NCBI GenBank assembly: GCA_910579515.1
Contig: CAJTUV010000015.1
Location: 9,453 to 73,452 of the forward strand
DNA: 64,000 bases
Direction of reading: 5' to 3'
Source of the DNA: an uncultured Hungatella sp.
GTDB taxonomy: Bacteria; Bacillota; Clostridia; Lachnospirales; Lachnospiraceae
The notes beneath the pieces were generated by a model. The model saw nothing but the letters and a program-made list of their open reading frames with translations, ran no database searches and was not told where the DNA came from. Below, piece by piece: positions 52,129 through 60,258 of the stretch; within the stretch, counting starts at the first letter, position 1; the number at the start of each line of letters is the position of its first letter. A program made the translations under genes and the position numbers.

Positions 52129-53502
52129 TCATTTTTGAATCTCCAGGCAATTCAGCAGTTCAGCAATCGTCTCCAGTCTGTCAATTCCCTGGATCGTATC
52201 TGACAGCCTGTCAATCTGCTCCTGAGTATAATACCGCTCCAGATTGTTCTGAAACTTTGTCATCACTGCATCCATATCGATTGGATTCTGAGACGTCCCC
52301 ATCTCCCAGCGCTGATCAAATACATATTCTGCCCCGTCCTTCATTACGACCTTCACCCACCCTGGGAAATATCCGGGGTTCCCCTTGCTGTCATCTGCGA
52401 TGCACACTACTTTGTTGATAATTTCCTGGATCGTATCATCTTTTGTCAGCTTTAAATCAATCTCCCAGGGGCTGACCCTTCCGGTTGCCAGAGCCACTGC
52501 CATCACATAAGGCAGACTGAACCGCATCATATAGTCGGTCTCAGGATTTTTCTTGGCCTGCTCTGGTTCGCAGACGATATGGTAACACCGTTCCTCGATT
52601 CTGCATTCGATCCTCTCGATCTCCTCAGGGCAGAGCTTCTCCATGTCCCGGGCCTTCCGAATACAGTCGATAAAGGAATGTGTCATATGGCAGACCGGAT
52701 ACAATTTAAAGGTAATCTCCGTAGTATGCCAAATACGTCCCAGGTTTTCAAACTCCTTCACTCCCTGTACGGATCCACAATGGGTTTTCCAAAGTCCAAA
52801 TTCTCCTTCAAATACCTGCCGCGGGCCGGTAAAACCTTGCTCCGCCAGTTTTAGCGCATAGATTGCACTGTGAACTCCCCAGCCAGGATGCATCTTTTTG
52901 ACCCAGCTTCCGTCCCGCAAAAATTCCTGAAGGCCGGCTGCCTGGCTTCCGCAAATCCCCAATGCATTGACCAATATCTGATGTGACACACCAAACAGCT
53001 TTCCTGCTACGCACACCGCAGCAAATGGCGCCACAATCGCTGTGCCATGATAGCCGATATCGTGAAATTTGCCATGAACCGCAAGGCCCAGACGGACAAT
53101 GATTTCCCATCCAATCAAAATCGCTTCATAAATATCCTGTCCTGATGCTTTTACCGACTCCCCTACGGCCACAGCGGTAGTCACCACCACAGCGCTTGGA
53201 TGGACGATTGCGCCTACGTGTGTATCATCATAATCAGAACCATGGATCAGACCTGCATTGTACAGTACCGCATCCGTTACCTGCGCCTTGTCTCTGCTCC
53301 CCCACAAGGTACAAATTTCTTTTGACCCCATATCCATTACTACTCTGCGGATCGCCTGCGCGTGCTCCAGCTCCATATTTGCCATAGCCACGCCAAACGT
53401 ATCCATCAAAAGCAGCTTTCCATACCCAATCACACTCGACGGAATCCCCGTTATTTTTTGGTTTAATGTAAAATCTGCTATTATCTCTGAAACTGTTCCC
53501 AT
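52129..53502 (-). CDS. MmgE/PrpD-family protein, paralogue 2
   Basis: 457 residues with 'LLMDTFGVAMANM', 'GLIHGSDYDDTHVGAIVHPS' (DD.H motif), 'DIGYHGTAIVAPFAAVCVAG' and 'KKMHPGWGVHSAIYALKLA'. It is the promoter-proximal gene of the catabolic cluster, divergent from the LysR gene across a 259-base gap. It differs enough from the paralogue at 48934 to expect a separate step or stereochemistry rather than redundancy. Confidence 0.88.
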   Translation of the reverse strand: MGTVSEIIADFTLNQKITGIPSSVIGYGKLLLMDTFGVAMANMELEHAQAIRRVVMDMGSKEICTLWGSRDKAQVTDAVLYNAGLIHGSDYDDTHVGAIVHPSAVVVTTAVAVGESVKASGQDIYEAILIGWEIIVRLGLAVHGKFHDIGYHGTAIVAPFAAVCVAGKLFGVSHQILVNALGICGSQAAGLQEFLRDGSWVKKMHPGWGVHSAIYALKLAEQGFTGPRQVFEGEFGLWKTHCGSVQGVKEFENLGRIWHTTEITFKLYPVCHMTHSFIDCIRKARDMEKLCPEEIERIECRIEERCYHIVCEPEQAKKNPETDYMMRFSLPYVMAVALATGRVSPWEIDLKLTKDDTIQEIINKVVCIADDSKGNPGYFPGWVKVVMKDGAEYVFDQRWEMGTSQNPIDMDAVMTKFQNNLERYYTQEQIDRLSDTIQGIDRLETIAELLNCLEIQK

Positions 53503-53761
53503 TCATTTCCTCCACTCTGCCCTTCGTTAATTATGATTATAAAGGCACAATGGAAGGAAATCCAATACACAGAATTTATATGTTTTATTCAAATTTTATA
53601 TAATCTTTCTCTCATTTTTTGGCACTATCCCATATATTCTCCCACTATTTTAACGGAATAAGCCTTGACTTTTGTTCTTACTTCTCCTAAACTTAGAATA
53701 ATGAATTTTCCCCTTTGACACTCGACATAACCATTCGTACATAAGAAAGAAGGGAAGCTTT

Positions 53762-54700
53762 ATGAATCTAAATATAAGGGAAATCGAATACATTTTAGTA
53801 ATCGCAGCAGAGGGCAGCATCACAAAAGCATCGCAAAAGCTTTATGTGGCCCAGCCATCTCTCAGCCAGATATTAAAACGAGTAGAGGCAGAATTTAATG
53901 TCTCTTTGTTTACCCGCGTCAAGGGACGGTTAAAACTCACCCCAGAAGGCGAGGTCTTTGTTCGGTCCGGCCAGGAAATTCTGGATACCATGGAACAGCT
54001 CACAAACAAATTTTCCTCCCTCTCCAACGCGGAGAGCGGTAAACTAACCGTAGGCGTGCCATATCTTCTAGGCGCGCTGGTCGCCACCTATATCCTTCCC
54101 ATCTACCGAGAACGTTTCCCTCAGATTGATTTGACTCTTGTAGAATCCTCTTCGTCTGAGTTGGAACAATTTCTGATGGACGGAACTATCGACATCTGCA
54201 TCATTCCTCTGCCCTTCAAGTTTAACCCCTTCCCCCATCACATGTTTCTACAAAGCCGGATGGTACTTTTGGCAGCCAAGAACAATGATATCCAAAATCA
54301 TTGCTACCGCAAGTCTTCTAAGGAACGTTTTCCCTATGTAGACATTGCCAAACTCGATAATGCTCCTTTCATCATCGGCCACCAGGGACAACGGATCCGA
54401 ACTATTAATGAAACCATATTTAAAAAGGCTCAAATTACCCCCCGCATTGTCATGACCAGCCGCAATCAGGAAACTATCAAGCGTCTGGTATCCAATGATA
54501 TCGGATATACCTTCATTCCAGAACACTATCTTGACATTTTTGGCTCCTTTGACTATTTGGACTGCTACTATCTGGAGCCAGACGTAGATTATACCTGGAC
54601 TGTGGTGGTGGCCTACTACAATGACAGCCACTGCTCCACTGCAATGAAACATTTTCTCGATGTTACAGACGATTATTTTCAAAGATACTCAAAAATTTAA
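53762..54700 (+). CDS. LysR-family transcriptional regulator
   Basis: 312 residues: N-terminal winged HTH ('LVIAAEGSITKASQKLYVAQ', 'PSLSQILKRVEAEF') and a periplasmic-binding-like effector domain from about residue 90. Divergent from the catabolic cluster starting at 53502, the classical arrangement for a LysR activator that senses the pathway substrate or an intermediate. AAGGGAAG ribosome site before ATG 53762. In the 259-base intergenic region I see A/T-rich promoter-like stretches but could not settle on one T-N11-A site. A terminator follows at 54713-54762. Confidence 0.93.
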   Translation: MNLNIREIEYILVIAAEGSITKASQKLYVAQPSLSQILKRVEAEFNVSLFTRVKGRLKLTPEGEVFVRSGQEILDTMEQLTNKFSSLSNAESGKLTVGVPYLLGALVATYILPIYRERFPQIDLTLVESSSSELEQFLMDGTIDICIIPLPFKFNPFPHHMFLQSRMVLLAAKNNDIQNHCYRKSSKERFPYVDIAKLDNAPFIIGHQGQRIRTINETIFKKAQITPRIVMTSRNQETIKRLVSNDIGYTFIPEHYLDIFGSFDYLDCYYLEPDVDYTWTVVVAYYNDSHCSTAMKHFLDVTDDYFQRYSKI

Positions 54701-54712
54701 TATACAATTTTA

Positions 54713-54762
54713 TAAAAAAAGAACGCTTTCAGAAATAAAATTCTAAAAGCGTTCTCTCTTTT
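54713..54762. terminator. Bidirectional terminator, LysR gene and tRNA cluster
   Basis: AGAACGCTTT/AAAGCGTTCT stem. The minus strand continues into TTTTTTTATAAAA (end of the tRNA transcript); the plus strand continues into CTCTTTTCTTC. Confidence 0.85.
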
Positions 54763-54780
54763 CTTCATAAAATCTCTAAA

Positions 54781-54866
54781 TGCCGCAGGCCGGAATCGAA
54801 CCGGCACGGGAGATTAGTCCCGCAGGATTTTAAGTCCTGTGCGTCTGCCTGTTCCGCCACTGCGGC
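54781..54866 (-). tRNA. tRNA-Leu (anticodon TAA)
   Basis: 86 bases with the long class II variable arm (CGGGACTAATCTCCCG). Acceptor GCCGCAG/CTGCGGC plus A73; anticodon loop CTTAAAA; T-loop TTCGATT. Last gene of a four-tRNA array. Confidence 0.96.
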
Positions 54867-54895
54867 ATTCTGGCTGACTTGCCTATCATACAAAA

Positions 54896-54969
54896 CGACC
54901 CGGATGGGATTCGAACCCACGACCTCCGCCGTGACAGGGCGGCGCTCTAACCAGCTGAGCCACCGGGCC
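54896..54969 (-). tRNA. tRNA-Asp (anticodon GTC)
   Basis: 74 bases. Anticodon stem CCGCC/GGCGG enclosing CTGTCAC, T-loop TTCGAAT, acceptor GGCCCGG paired with CCGGGTC, discriminator G. Confidence 0.96.
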
Positions 54970-54996
54970 AAAGATAATCATGATTTAGTTTTGAAA

Positions 54997-55070
54997 TGGA
55001 CCTTCGGGGACTCGAACCCAGGACCGACCGGTTATGAGCCGGTTGCTCTAACCAACTGAGCTAAAGGTCC
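54997..55070 (-). tRNA. tRNA with CAT anticodon (elongator Met or lysidine-modified Ile)
   Basis: 74 bases, acceptor GGACCTT/AAGGTCC plus A73, anticodon stem ACCGG/CCGGT enclosing CTCATAA. It is not an initiator tRNA: its D-arm and acceptor start (G1-C72 pair) are of elongator type. Elongator Met and Ile2(CAT) cannot be separated by eye. Confidence 0.93.
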
Positions 55071-55093
55071 GAATTATTTCTACTCTGTTCCAA

Positions 55094-55165
55094 TGACCCC
55101 AACGAGATTCGAACTCGTGTTACCGCCGTGAAAGGGCGATGTCTTAACCGCTTGACCATGGGGCC
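55094..55165 (-). tRNA. tRNA-Glu (anticodon TTC)
   Basis: 72 bases. Acceptor GGCCCCA/TGGGGTC plus A73, anticodon stem CGCC/GGCG around CTTTCAC, T-loop TTCGAAT. First gene of the array, downstream of promoter 55239-55267. Confidence 0.96.
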
Positions 55166-55207
55166 TCTTCCTTCTTACTACAAACACCAGCCCCTTTTTT
55201 TCTTCGG

Positions 55208-55321
55208 CTGCCATCTGACTGGTGGCCTAACGAATAGTATATTACCACAACAATCCGCTTTTGGCAAGAGGAAAATTTACATTTTTCATTTTCCTAACAT
55301 AAGTCTCTGTTCAGATGGCAG
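55208..55321. repeat. 11-bp perfect inverted repeat around the tRNA-array promoter
   Basis: CTGCCATCTGA at 55208-55218 and its exact complement at 55311-55321 are 92 bases apart and bracket the tRNA promoter. The outer copy ends seven bases from the stop codon of the nuclease gene that closes the defence-like operon. Confidence 0.7.
55239..55267 (-). promoter_or_regulatory. Promoter of the tRNA-Glu/CAT/Asp/Leu array
   Basis: Minus strand TTGCCA (55262-55267), 17-base spacer, TAATAT (55239-55244), about 75 bases upstream of tRNA-Glu. The array therefore does not depend on the rRNA transcript. Confidence 0.75.
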
Positions 55322-55327
55322 TTAATG

Positions 55328-56533
55328 CTAAAGAAAAGTCATCAATTCTTTTAAACTTCTCCCGTCTTCAAGCTTCCAGTACGCCGGACCGTTTAGAGAT
55401 CTCACCATCTCCTCGCTGCCATTTAATCTGCGTTTTCTGTTGATGAGATCCATTCCTGCTTGTGAAGAGGTTTTATAATATCCGATTTTTGCGCCTTCTT
55501 TATCTACAAAAGGCTTTTTGTTTTCATCCAGCACCTTCATATAACATTTTCCGTCAACCACTTCCGCAACTGCATAATACTGAACCCCTGCATATTCCAT
55601 AGTAAGCGGGGCTCCGTCTCGAAGCCTTCCGCTTTTATACAAATCGTCGAAAGTCACAGTAATTCTTTCTTGCAAGGATCTGGGCGTCCTTCCGTAATTG
55701 TCCACAGACAGGAAAATCTCATCTAGCACAGATTGATACCGGTGATAGAATACACAAAAAATTCCATTATCATCTGCCAGCCCCGCAGTCTGCTCCACTG
55801 CGCTAAAAATGTCGTCAAAAACACTTTTATAATCAATATACAATTCCTGACACATTCCTATATTTACCAATGCCATGGGAGAATTATTGACAGTTTCTCT
55901 TAGATTATTTGCATACTGCTCAAGCACATATCTGCTGTCTACGCTGATTTGTGGATGCTCCATACATTTTGCTATGATACAGTCATACATCTCCTGATAT
56001 GTAATTTGCATGTATGCCTTATGAAACGCATTCTGCTTTGGGCTTGGCGTAATAAAAAAGTAAAAGCTTCTCTGTCCTTCCTTTTTATGTCGCTCAATGT
56101 AATCGTAGTAATCCTGCGTCTGCCCCACTTCCGATCCATTGAAATTTTCTGCTGCTTTTACTTTATTTTCTATGACAATAATCAGTTCTTCACTCTCCCC
56201 ATACACATCTATAGACCGCTTTTTCGTTCCCTGTAGAATGAATGTTTTTTCTGTCTGAAAATGCACCTGATTCAAATCAAATCCATACAGTTCTTTTAAA
56301 GTAAAATCCGAATCCTTTGCCTTACTTAAATAAATGTTCAAAAGCCTGGCAAGTGCATAATGCCCAAGACACATACTGGAATGTGGATCAAGAAGCCAGC
56401 TTATAAAAGAACTGTGCCAGTGCTCCGTATGGGTCTGTCCTACGATTGTAAAGATATTTTTCTTTTCCTGAAGGTATTTCAGACGTTGGAAACGGCTGTC
56501 TGTGGTAATCTGCTCAATCTGCTCGTTAATCAT
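55328..56533 (-). CDS. PD-(D/E)XK nuclease-family protein with DUF4357-like tail
   Basis: 401 residues. Restriction-endonuclease-like core: E38 in 'QTHTEHWHSSFISWLLDP', D109 in 'KRSIDVYGES', then E122-x-K124 in 'IIVIENKVKAAEN' and 'GQTQDYYDYI' (Q138, Y142). This is the PDDEXK_4 layout common in defence islands. The last about 50 residues ('YYKTSSQAGMDLINRK...LNGPAYWKLEDGRSLKEL') resemble a DUF4357 module and the tail of the TIR protein encoded next to it. The start overlaps the TIR gene by ATGA. Last gene of a five-gene operon; likely effector that cuts nucleic acid. Confidence 0.85.
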   Translation of the reverse strand: MINEQIEQITTDSRFQRLKYLQEKKNIFTIVGQTHTEHWHSSFISWLLDPHSSMCLGHYALARLLNIYLSKAKDSDFTLKELYGFDLNQVHFQTEKTFILQGTKKRSIDVYGESEELIIVIENKVKAAENFNGSEVGQTQDYYDYIERHKKEGQRSFYFFITPSPKQNAFHKAYMQITYQEMYDCIIAKCMEHPQISVDSRYVLEQYANNLRETVNNSPMALVNIGMCQELYIDYKSVFDDIFSAVEQTAGLADDNGIFCVFYHRYQSVLDEIFLSVDNYGRTPRSLQERITVTFDDLYKSGRLRDGAPLTMEYAGVQYYAVAEVVDGKCYMKVLDENKKPFVDKEGAKIGYYKTSSQAGMDLINRKRRLNGSEEMVRSLNGPAYWKLEDGRSLKELMTFL

Positions 56534-58101
56534 TCTATCCCTTCCAATCCTAGTTTATGGGTATTGTTAATCGTATTTTTCTTAGAACCCGATACTTTGC
56601 TGCCTCCCGTCCCATGCAGCTGCCCAAAGCTCTTCTTCGAGTCTACTTCAATCAAAGCTGTATTTCCATTTATGGAGCCGCCGCTCACCATTTTAGCTGC
56701 TGCTGAAGGACTGTTGCCTGCCGGCATATTTTCCAAGACTTCCATATATCCGGGCGCTGTGTCACTGGATACTATTTTTTTCTTATTTAAAAATTCTGTA
56801 TAGATCTCCATCAGACTGGCCACCTTGGAGCGGTGAGTCGTTTCTTCTGCCTTAATCAGGCTCCCTGCCAGAATAGTAAAGGATTGTGTTGAAATATTAT
56901 AAGATAAGTTTGCTCTCTGATAGCGGTAAAACTCTGTCGTTTCACCATCAACGCTTTTCTTCTCTCTTTGTGTGACAGGCTCTGTCTGATCTTCTTTCTG
57001 TTTCTCCCCAGATTCCAGAATAAACGTATCTGGATCCTCTTCACAGATACAGAGCAGTTTCTCTATAAAGCCCAGCACCGCGCTACTGTTTAATGAGGTT
57101 CCAACAGATACGGTTCTTTGGCCCACAACAATCGCTTTTCCAGCACGAAAAACCGTCCGCTTTGTGTTGGGATTTATAATGTCTCCCTGAGCTAAACACG
57201 ATAAAGAAGCCAGCAGCAAATCCAGTTTATCCTCATGCCGGATCATGATCTCCTCGAATACGGTGAGCATCATATATTTCAATTTGAAATCCCGATATTC
57301 TTTTCCATATAAAGTAAAGTTATAAGACTTAGGAGCTTCCCTTTTAACGGTCTCTACAGTCTTTTCTTTCTGTCCGTCATTCGGCTTCACACTGAAAACC
57401 CCTTCTCCACAGGCATCCTTTATAGAAGCAGCGATCCCGTCCAAAGATTTTCCACTTTCATAATAATTTTCATTAACCCCAAGTTTTGCAAGCAATTCCC
57501 CCGTAATATTACTGCATATTCTTCTTGTCAAAGTGCTGCCTTTTTCATAGGAATACTTCGCTTTTCCCAAAAGATCCCGTTCCTTTAATTCCTCAAATGT
57601 TTTCGCAAAAAGTTCTTCCTCCGACTTGGCATTAATATTCTTTGTCCCATCTTCATAGAACTTAAGCCCTAATCCCGTATTCTCCTGGCCATACGCTCCG
57701 TCTATTCTAGTCAGTTTATCCAGATTAACCGGAACTACTGGCAACCCATTTTCGTCTACCACATATCTCTGGCTATACATGAGCTCTAGCAGTGTTGCAT
57801 AGCTTGTAGCGTATTTGTCGTCAATAAACGCCAACACGCCTCTGCATTTATAGTCCTTCATATTTTCTGGAAATTGTTCTATCCACAAAGAATTATGAGA
57901 ATCAAAACTCCCATCAAAGTAAACGTTTAAACCGTATTTTGTCAGCAACGTATAAACGATATCTCTAAGAACCACTCTCCAGTCATCACTCTTATAGCTT
58001 ATAAAGACAAACTCCTTGTCTCCACTTCGATCACATAGATGTTCTTTCACATATCTCACGTGCTCATCTTCTTCTCGTTTTCTCATCTCATCTGACGTCA
58101 T
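56530..58101 (-). CDS. TIR-domain protein with C-terminal DUF4357-like module
   Basis: 523 residues. N-terminal TIR domain (about 29-150): 'FVFISYKSDDWRV' box 1, 'GLNVYFDGSF', 'CRGVLAFIDDKY', and 'SYATLLELMY' with candidate catalytic Glu106, as in NAD-consuming bacterial TIR effectors. The middle (about 200-400) is unassigned. Residues about 407-496 ('SFTILAGSLIKAEE...NSPSAAAKMVSGGSINGN') match the DUF4357 pattern normally seen in restriction-like proteins. A basic, Gly/Ser-rich tail follows. It overlaps the nuclease gene by ATGA and lies 35 bases after the HD-RyR gene. Probable toxin or NADase effector; catalysis is inferred. Confidence 0.85.
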   Translation of the reverse strand: MTSDEMRKREEDEHVRYVKEHLCDRSGDKEFVFISYKSDDWRVVLRDIVYTLLTKYGLNVYFDGSFDSHNSLWIEQFPENMKDYKCRGVLAFIDDKYATSYATLLELMYSQRYVVDENGLPVVPVNLDKLTRIDGAYGQENTGLGLKFYEDGTKNINAKSEEELFAKTFEELKERDLLGKAKYSYEKGSTLTRRICSNITGELLAKLGVNENYYESGKSLDGIAASIKDACGEGVFSVKPNDGQKEKTVETVKREAPKSYNFTLYGKEYRDFKLKYMMLTVFEEIMIRHEDKLDLLLASLSCLAQGDIINPNTKRTVFRAGKAIVVGQRTVSVGTSLNSSAVLGFIEKLLCICEEDPDTFILESGEKQKEDQTEPVTQREKKSVDGETTEFYRYQRANLSYNISTQSFTILAGSLIKAEETTHRSKVASLMEIYTEFLNKKKIVSSDTAPGYMEVLENMPAGNSPSAAAKMVSGGSINGNTALIEVDSKKSFGQLHGTGGSKVSGSKKNTINNTHKLGLEGIE

Positions 58102-58136
58102 AATCCCCGCTCCTTATATCCTTTCTATCCTTATCT

Positions 58137-60152
58137 CTACTCCAGTCTGTAAATCCGCAGCCCGTCAAACATCCGAAGCAACGCCAGCATACATTCCATA
58201 GGATCTTTATCCTTATCCTGCTCTTCCTTGTCAAGACGCCTGTAATTTTCCTCCGCCTGCTCCACAGACACCTTTTTCTGTTTTAAATCAAATCCCGGAA
58301 TCATATCTATATGCTTTCTTACCAGCTCTCTCTCTTCCTTTTTGGGCTCTCCATAATCCCATCCCATATCATAATGATCCTGAAGCCATCTCCGATGCTC
58401 TAACTTCCCAATGATTTCCAGCTCCTCCTCGCCAAAGCTTTCCACTACCTCGAAATCAACTTCTTTATCCGTATAAAAGCACCCTATTTTGTTCATATAA
58501 TATGCAAATGCTTTGGCCTGATTAATATTGGACAGCTTATACTCCAGAGAAAGCTTTTGGAAGGACCTGGAAAATTCTTCCCTTACGTTCTTGTCTCCTA
58601 AAAACTCTTCTTCTTGCTTTTTCTCCTTCGCCTTTTTCCACTCCGCATTATTCCATCTGCCATTTAAGACGACTGCAAAATTATGAAGATTAAGATAGCT
58701 GCTGTCTGACAGATAATTCCTGCGTTCGCTTCTTTCCTTTTGCGCCTGCTTTGTCTCTACGGAAAACTTGATTCCGTGAAGATCCACGATCCGCTTAATA
58801 TCTTCCTGGAAGTCGGAACTTCCGTCTTCTCTTGTGTGCATACTGGAATAGGCTTTTAGCTTTGGCGGTTCCTTTTCAGGGTCACGCTTTTTCTCATCCA
58901 AATATTTCCCATACCGCTCTTCAAAAAGTTCTACCTTCCCGCTTTCTTTCCTATCAAAAAGGTAAACTGCCTTTATTCCATTTCCTGAAAAATCAAACTC
59001 ACAGCCCATAGGATGAAGCTCTTTTCTGGAGTTTCTTCCATATGCTGTCCGGTCCCAGCACTGAAGCTCATCGCACAACATCAGCATGTACGCCAAAGGA
59101 TGAAATTTTGCCTCAAACGGATGGTTCTCTTTCTCCTTATAGAAAGCAATCGAAAACTTATATAAGCTGTTGTGCATCAAAATCGCTGTCAGCGCATCCA
59201 AATGTTCTGGTTCAAGTGTACATTTCAATTCCCCAAACATTTTCTGGAAAAGAACTGTAGCGCTGAAATACGCATGGTCCATAAAATAATTAAACGCCTC
59301 CGGCCTGGCAGGCTTGTCTTCCAAGCTCTGTTGCATCTCTTCTTCAGTAAATGTATAATATCCCTTTTTTCCCAGCTTTTCATACAGAACATGGGCAAAT
59401 AACTCATTCGTAGTTGCAAAATTCCTATTATAGATTTTAAACAGATCTTTTCTTCCCCTTCTGTCCACCCTGGTCAATGAGGCAAGAGTCTGATATGACA
59501 CAAACGGATGCTCCTTCCTCTTCTCGTCCTGGACCTCAAAGTAAGAGCACACCTGCTCAAAAGGCAGTTCAAAAGGATATCCAATATCATGGAAAAGAGA
59601 AGTCAGCCCCCAATATTTCAGGTAGTGGCACGCCGCCTTATGCTCCTGCCCTGCCTTGTCCAGCTCATAGTATTTCTGGTATTCCTTCCGATAAATCTCA
59701 TTAGATCCATAGATAGCTAGTCCCAGTGCAAACACATAGACAGAGTGGGAGTAATGGTCTCTGTGCTTCATCAAAAGTCTGCTGCCATTTGCCTCATACT
59801 CCGAAAGTAATTCTATCATTCTTCTGGTCTTTTCATAATCTCCCACGAACATCTCCAGATAGCAGAAATAAACGTCAAAAGCATCCTCTTTCTTTCCTGA
59901 TTTTAGGAATCGAGCCAGGGCATTCTCCAGACACAGCCTGTCAATATCCATCTGCATATTATAAGGAATCTGATTTTCTTTTAGACTGGTTCCCAAATAT
60001 ACTCCGTTTTCTGTCTCTTCCTTTTCCTTTTTCTCATCAAAACGTAGCCCCTCACAGTCCTCTCGAATAAACCTTAAGACCGCTTCCTCAAATGTGAACT
60101 CTATATTGTTTTCTGTTCTGTCAACTAAATCCTTGAGCTTTGTATAACCCAT
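58137..60152 (-). CDS. HD-domain phosphohydrolase fused to a RyR domain
   Basis: 671 residues, cytoplasmic. An HD hydrolase core at about 125-370: 'KHRDHYSHSVYVFALGLAIY' (H130, H133, H136), 'LTSLFHDIGYPFE' (H188-D189), 'DHAYFSA' (H293), 'LMHNSLYK' (H327) and 'LMLCDELQCWDR' (D361). At the C-terminus (about 577-635) sits a RyR domain: 'LEHRRWLQDHYDMGWDYG' then 'HIDMIPGFDL'. Prokaryotic RyR domains have been linked by comparative genomics to nucleotide-based conflict systems. It may make, sense or degrade a signal nucleotide, or remove dNTPs. ATG 60152 follows AGGAGG by six bases. Confidence 0.83.
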   Translation of the reverse strand: MGYTKLKDLVDRTENNIEFTFEEAVLRFIREDCEGLRFDEKKEKEETENGVYLGTSLKENQIPYNMQMDIDRLCLENALARFLKSGKKEDAFDVYFCYLEMFVGDYEKTRRMIELLSEYEANGSRLLMKHRDHYSHSVYVFALGLAIYGSNEIYRKEYQKYYELDKAGQEHKAACHYLKYWGLTSLFHDIGYPFELPFEQVCSYFEVQDEKRKEHPFVSYQTLASLTRVDRRGRKDLFKIYNRNFATTNELFAHVLYEKLGKKGYYTFTEEEMQQSLEDKPARPEAFNYFMDHAYFSATVLFQKMFGELKCTLEPEHLDALTAILMHNSLYKFSIAFYKEKENHPFEAKFHPLAYMLMLCDELQCWDRTAYGRNSRKELHPMGCEFDFSGNGIKAVYLFDRKESGKVELFEERYGKYLDEKKRDPEKEPPKLKAYSSMHTREDGSSDFQEDIKRIVDLHGIKFSVETKQAQKERSERRNYLSDSSYLNLHNFAVVLNGRWNNAEWKKAKEKKQEEEFLGDKNVREEFSRSFQKLSLEYKLSNINQAKAFAYYMNKIGCFYTDKEVDFEVVESFGEEELEIIGKLEHRRWLQDHYDMGWDYGEPKKEERELVRKHIDMIPGFDLKQKKVSVEQAEENYRRLDKEEQDKDKDPMECMLALLRMFDGLRIYRLE

Positions 60153-60258
60153 GTAACACCTCCTGCATAATCTGTCGAAATATATACTTTTATCATACAA
60201 AGAAAACCAGAAAATAGCAACCCTTTTAACAACCATCTCATCTCAATAGCAGACTTTG

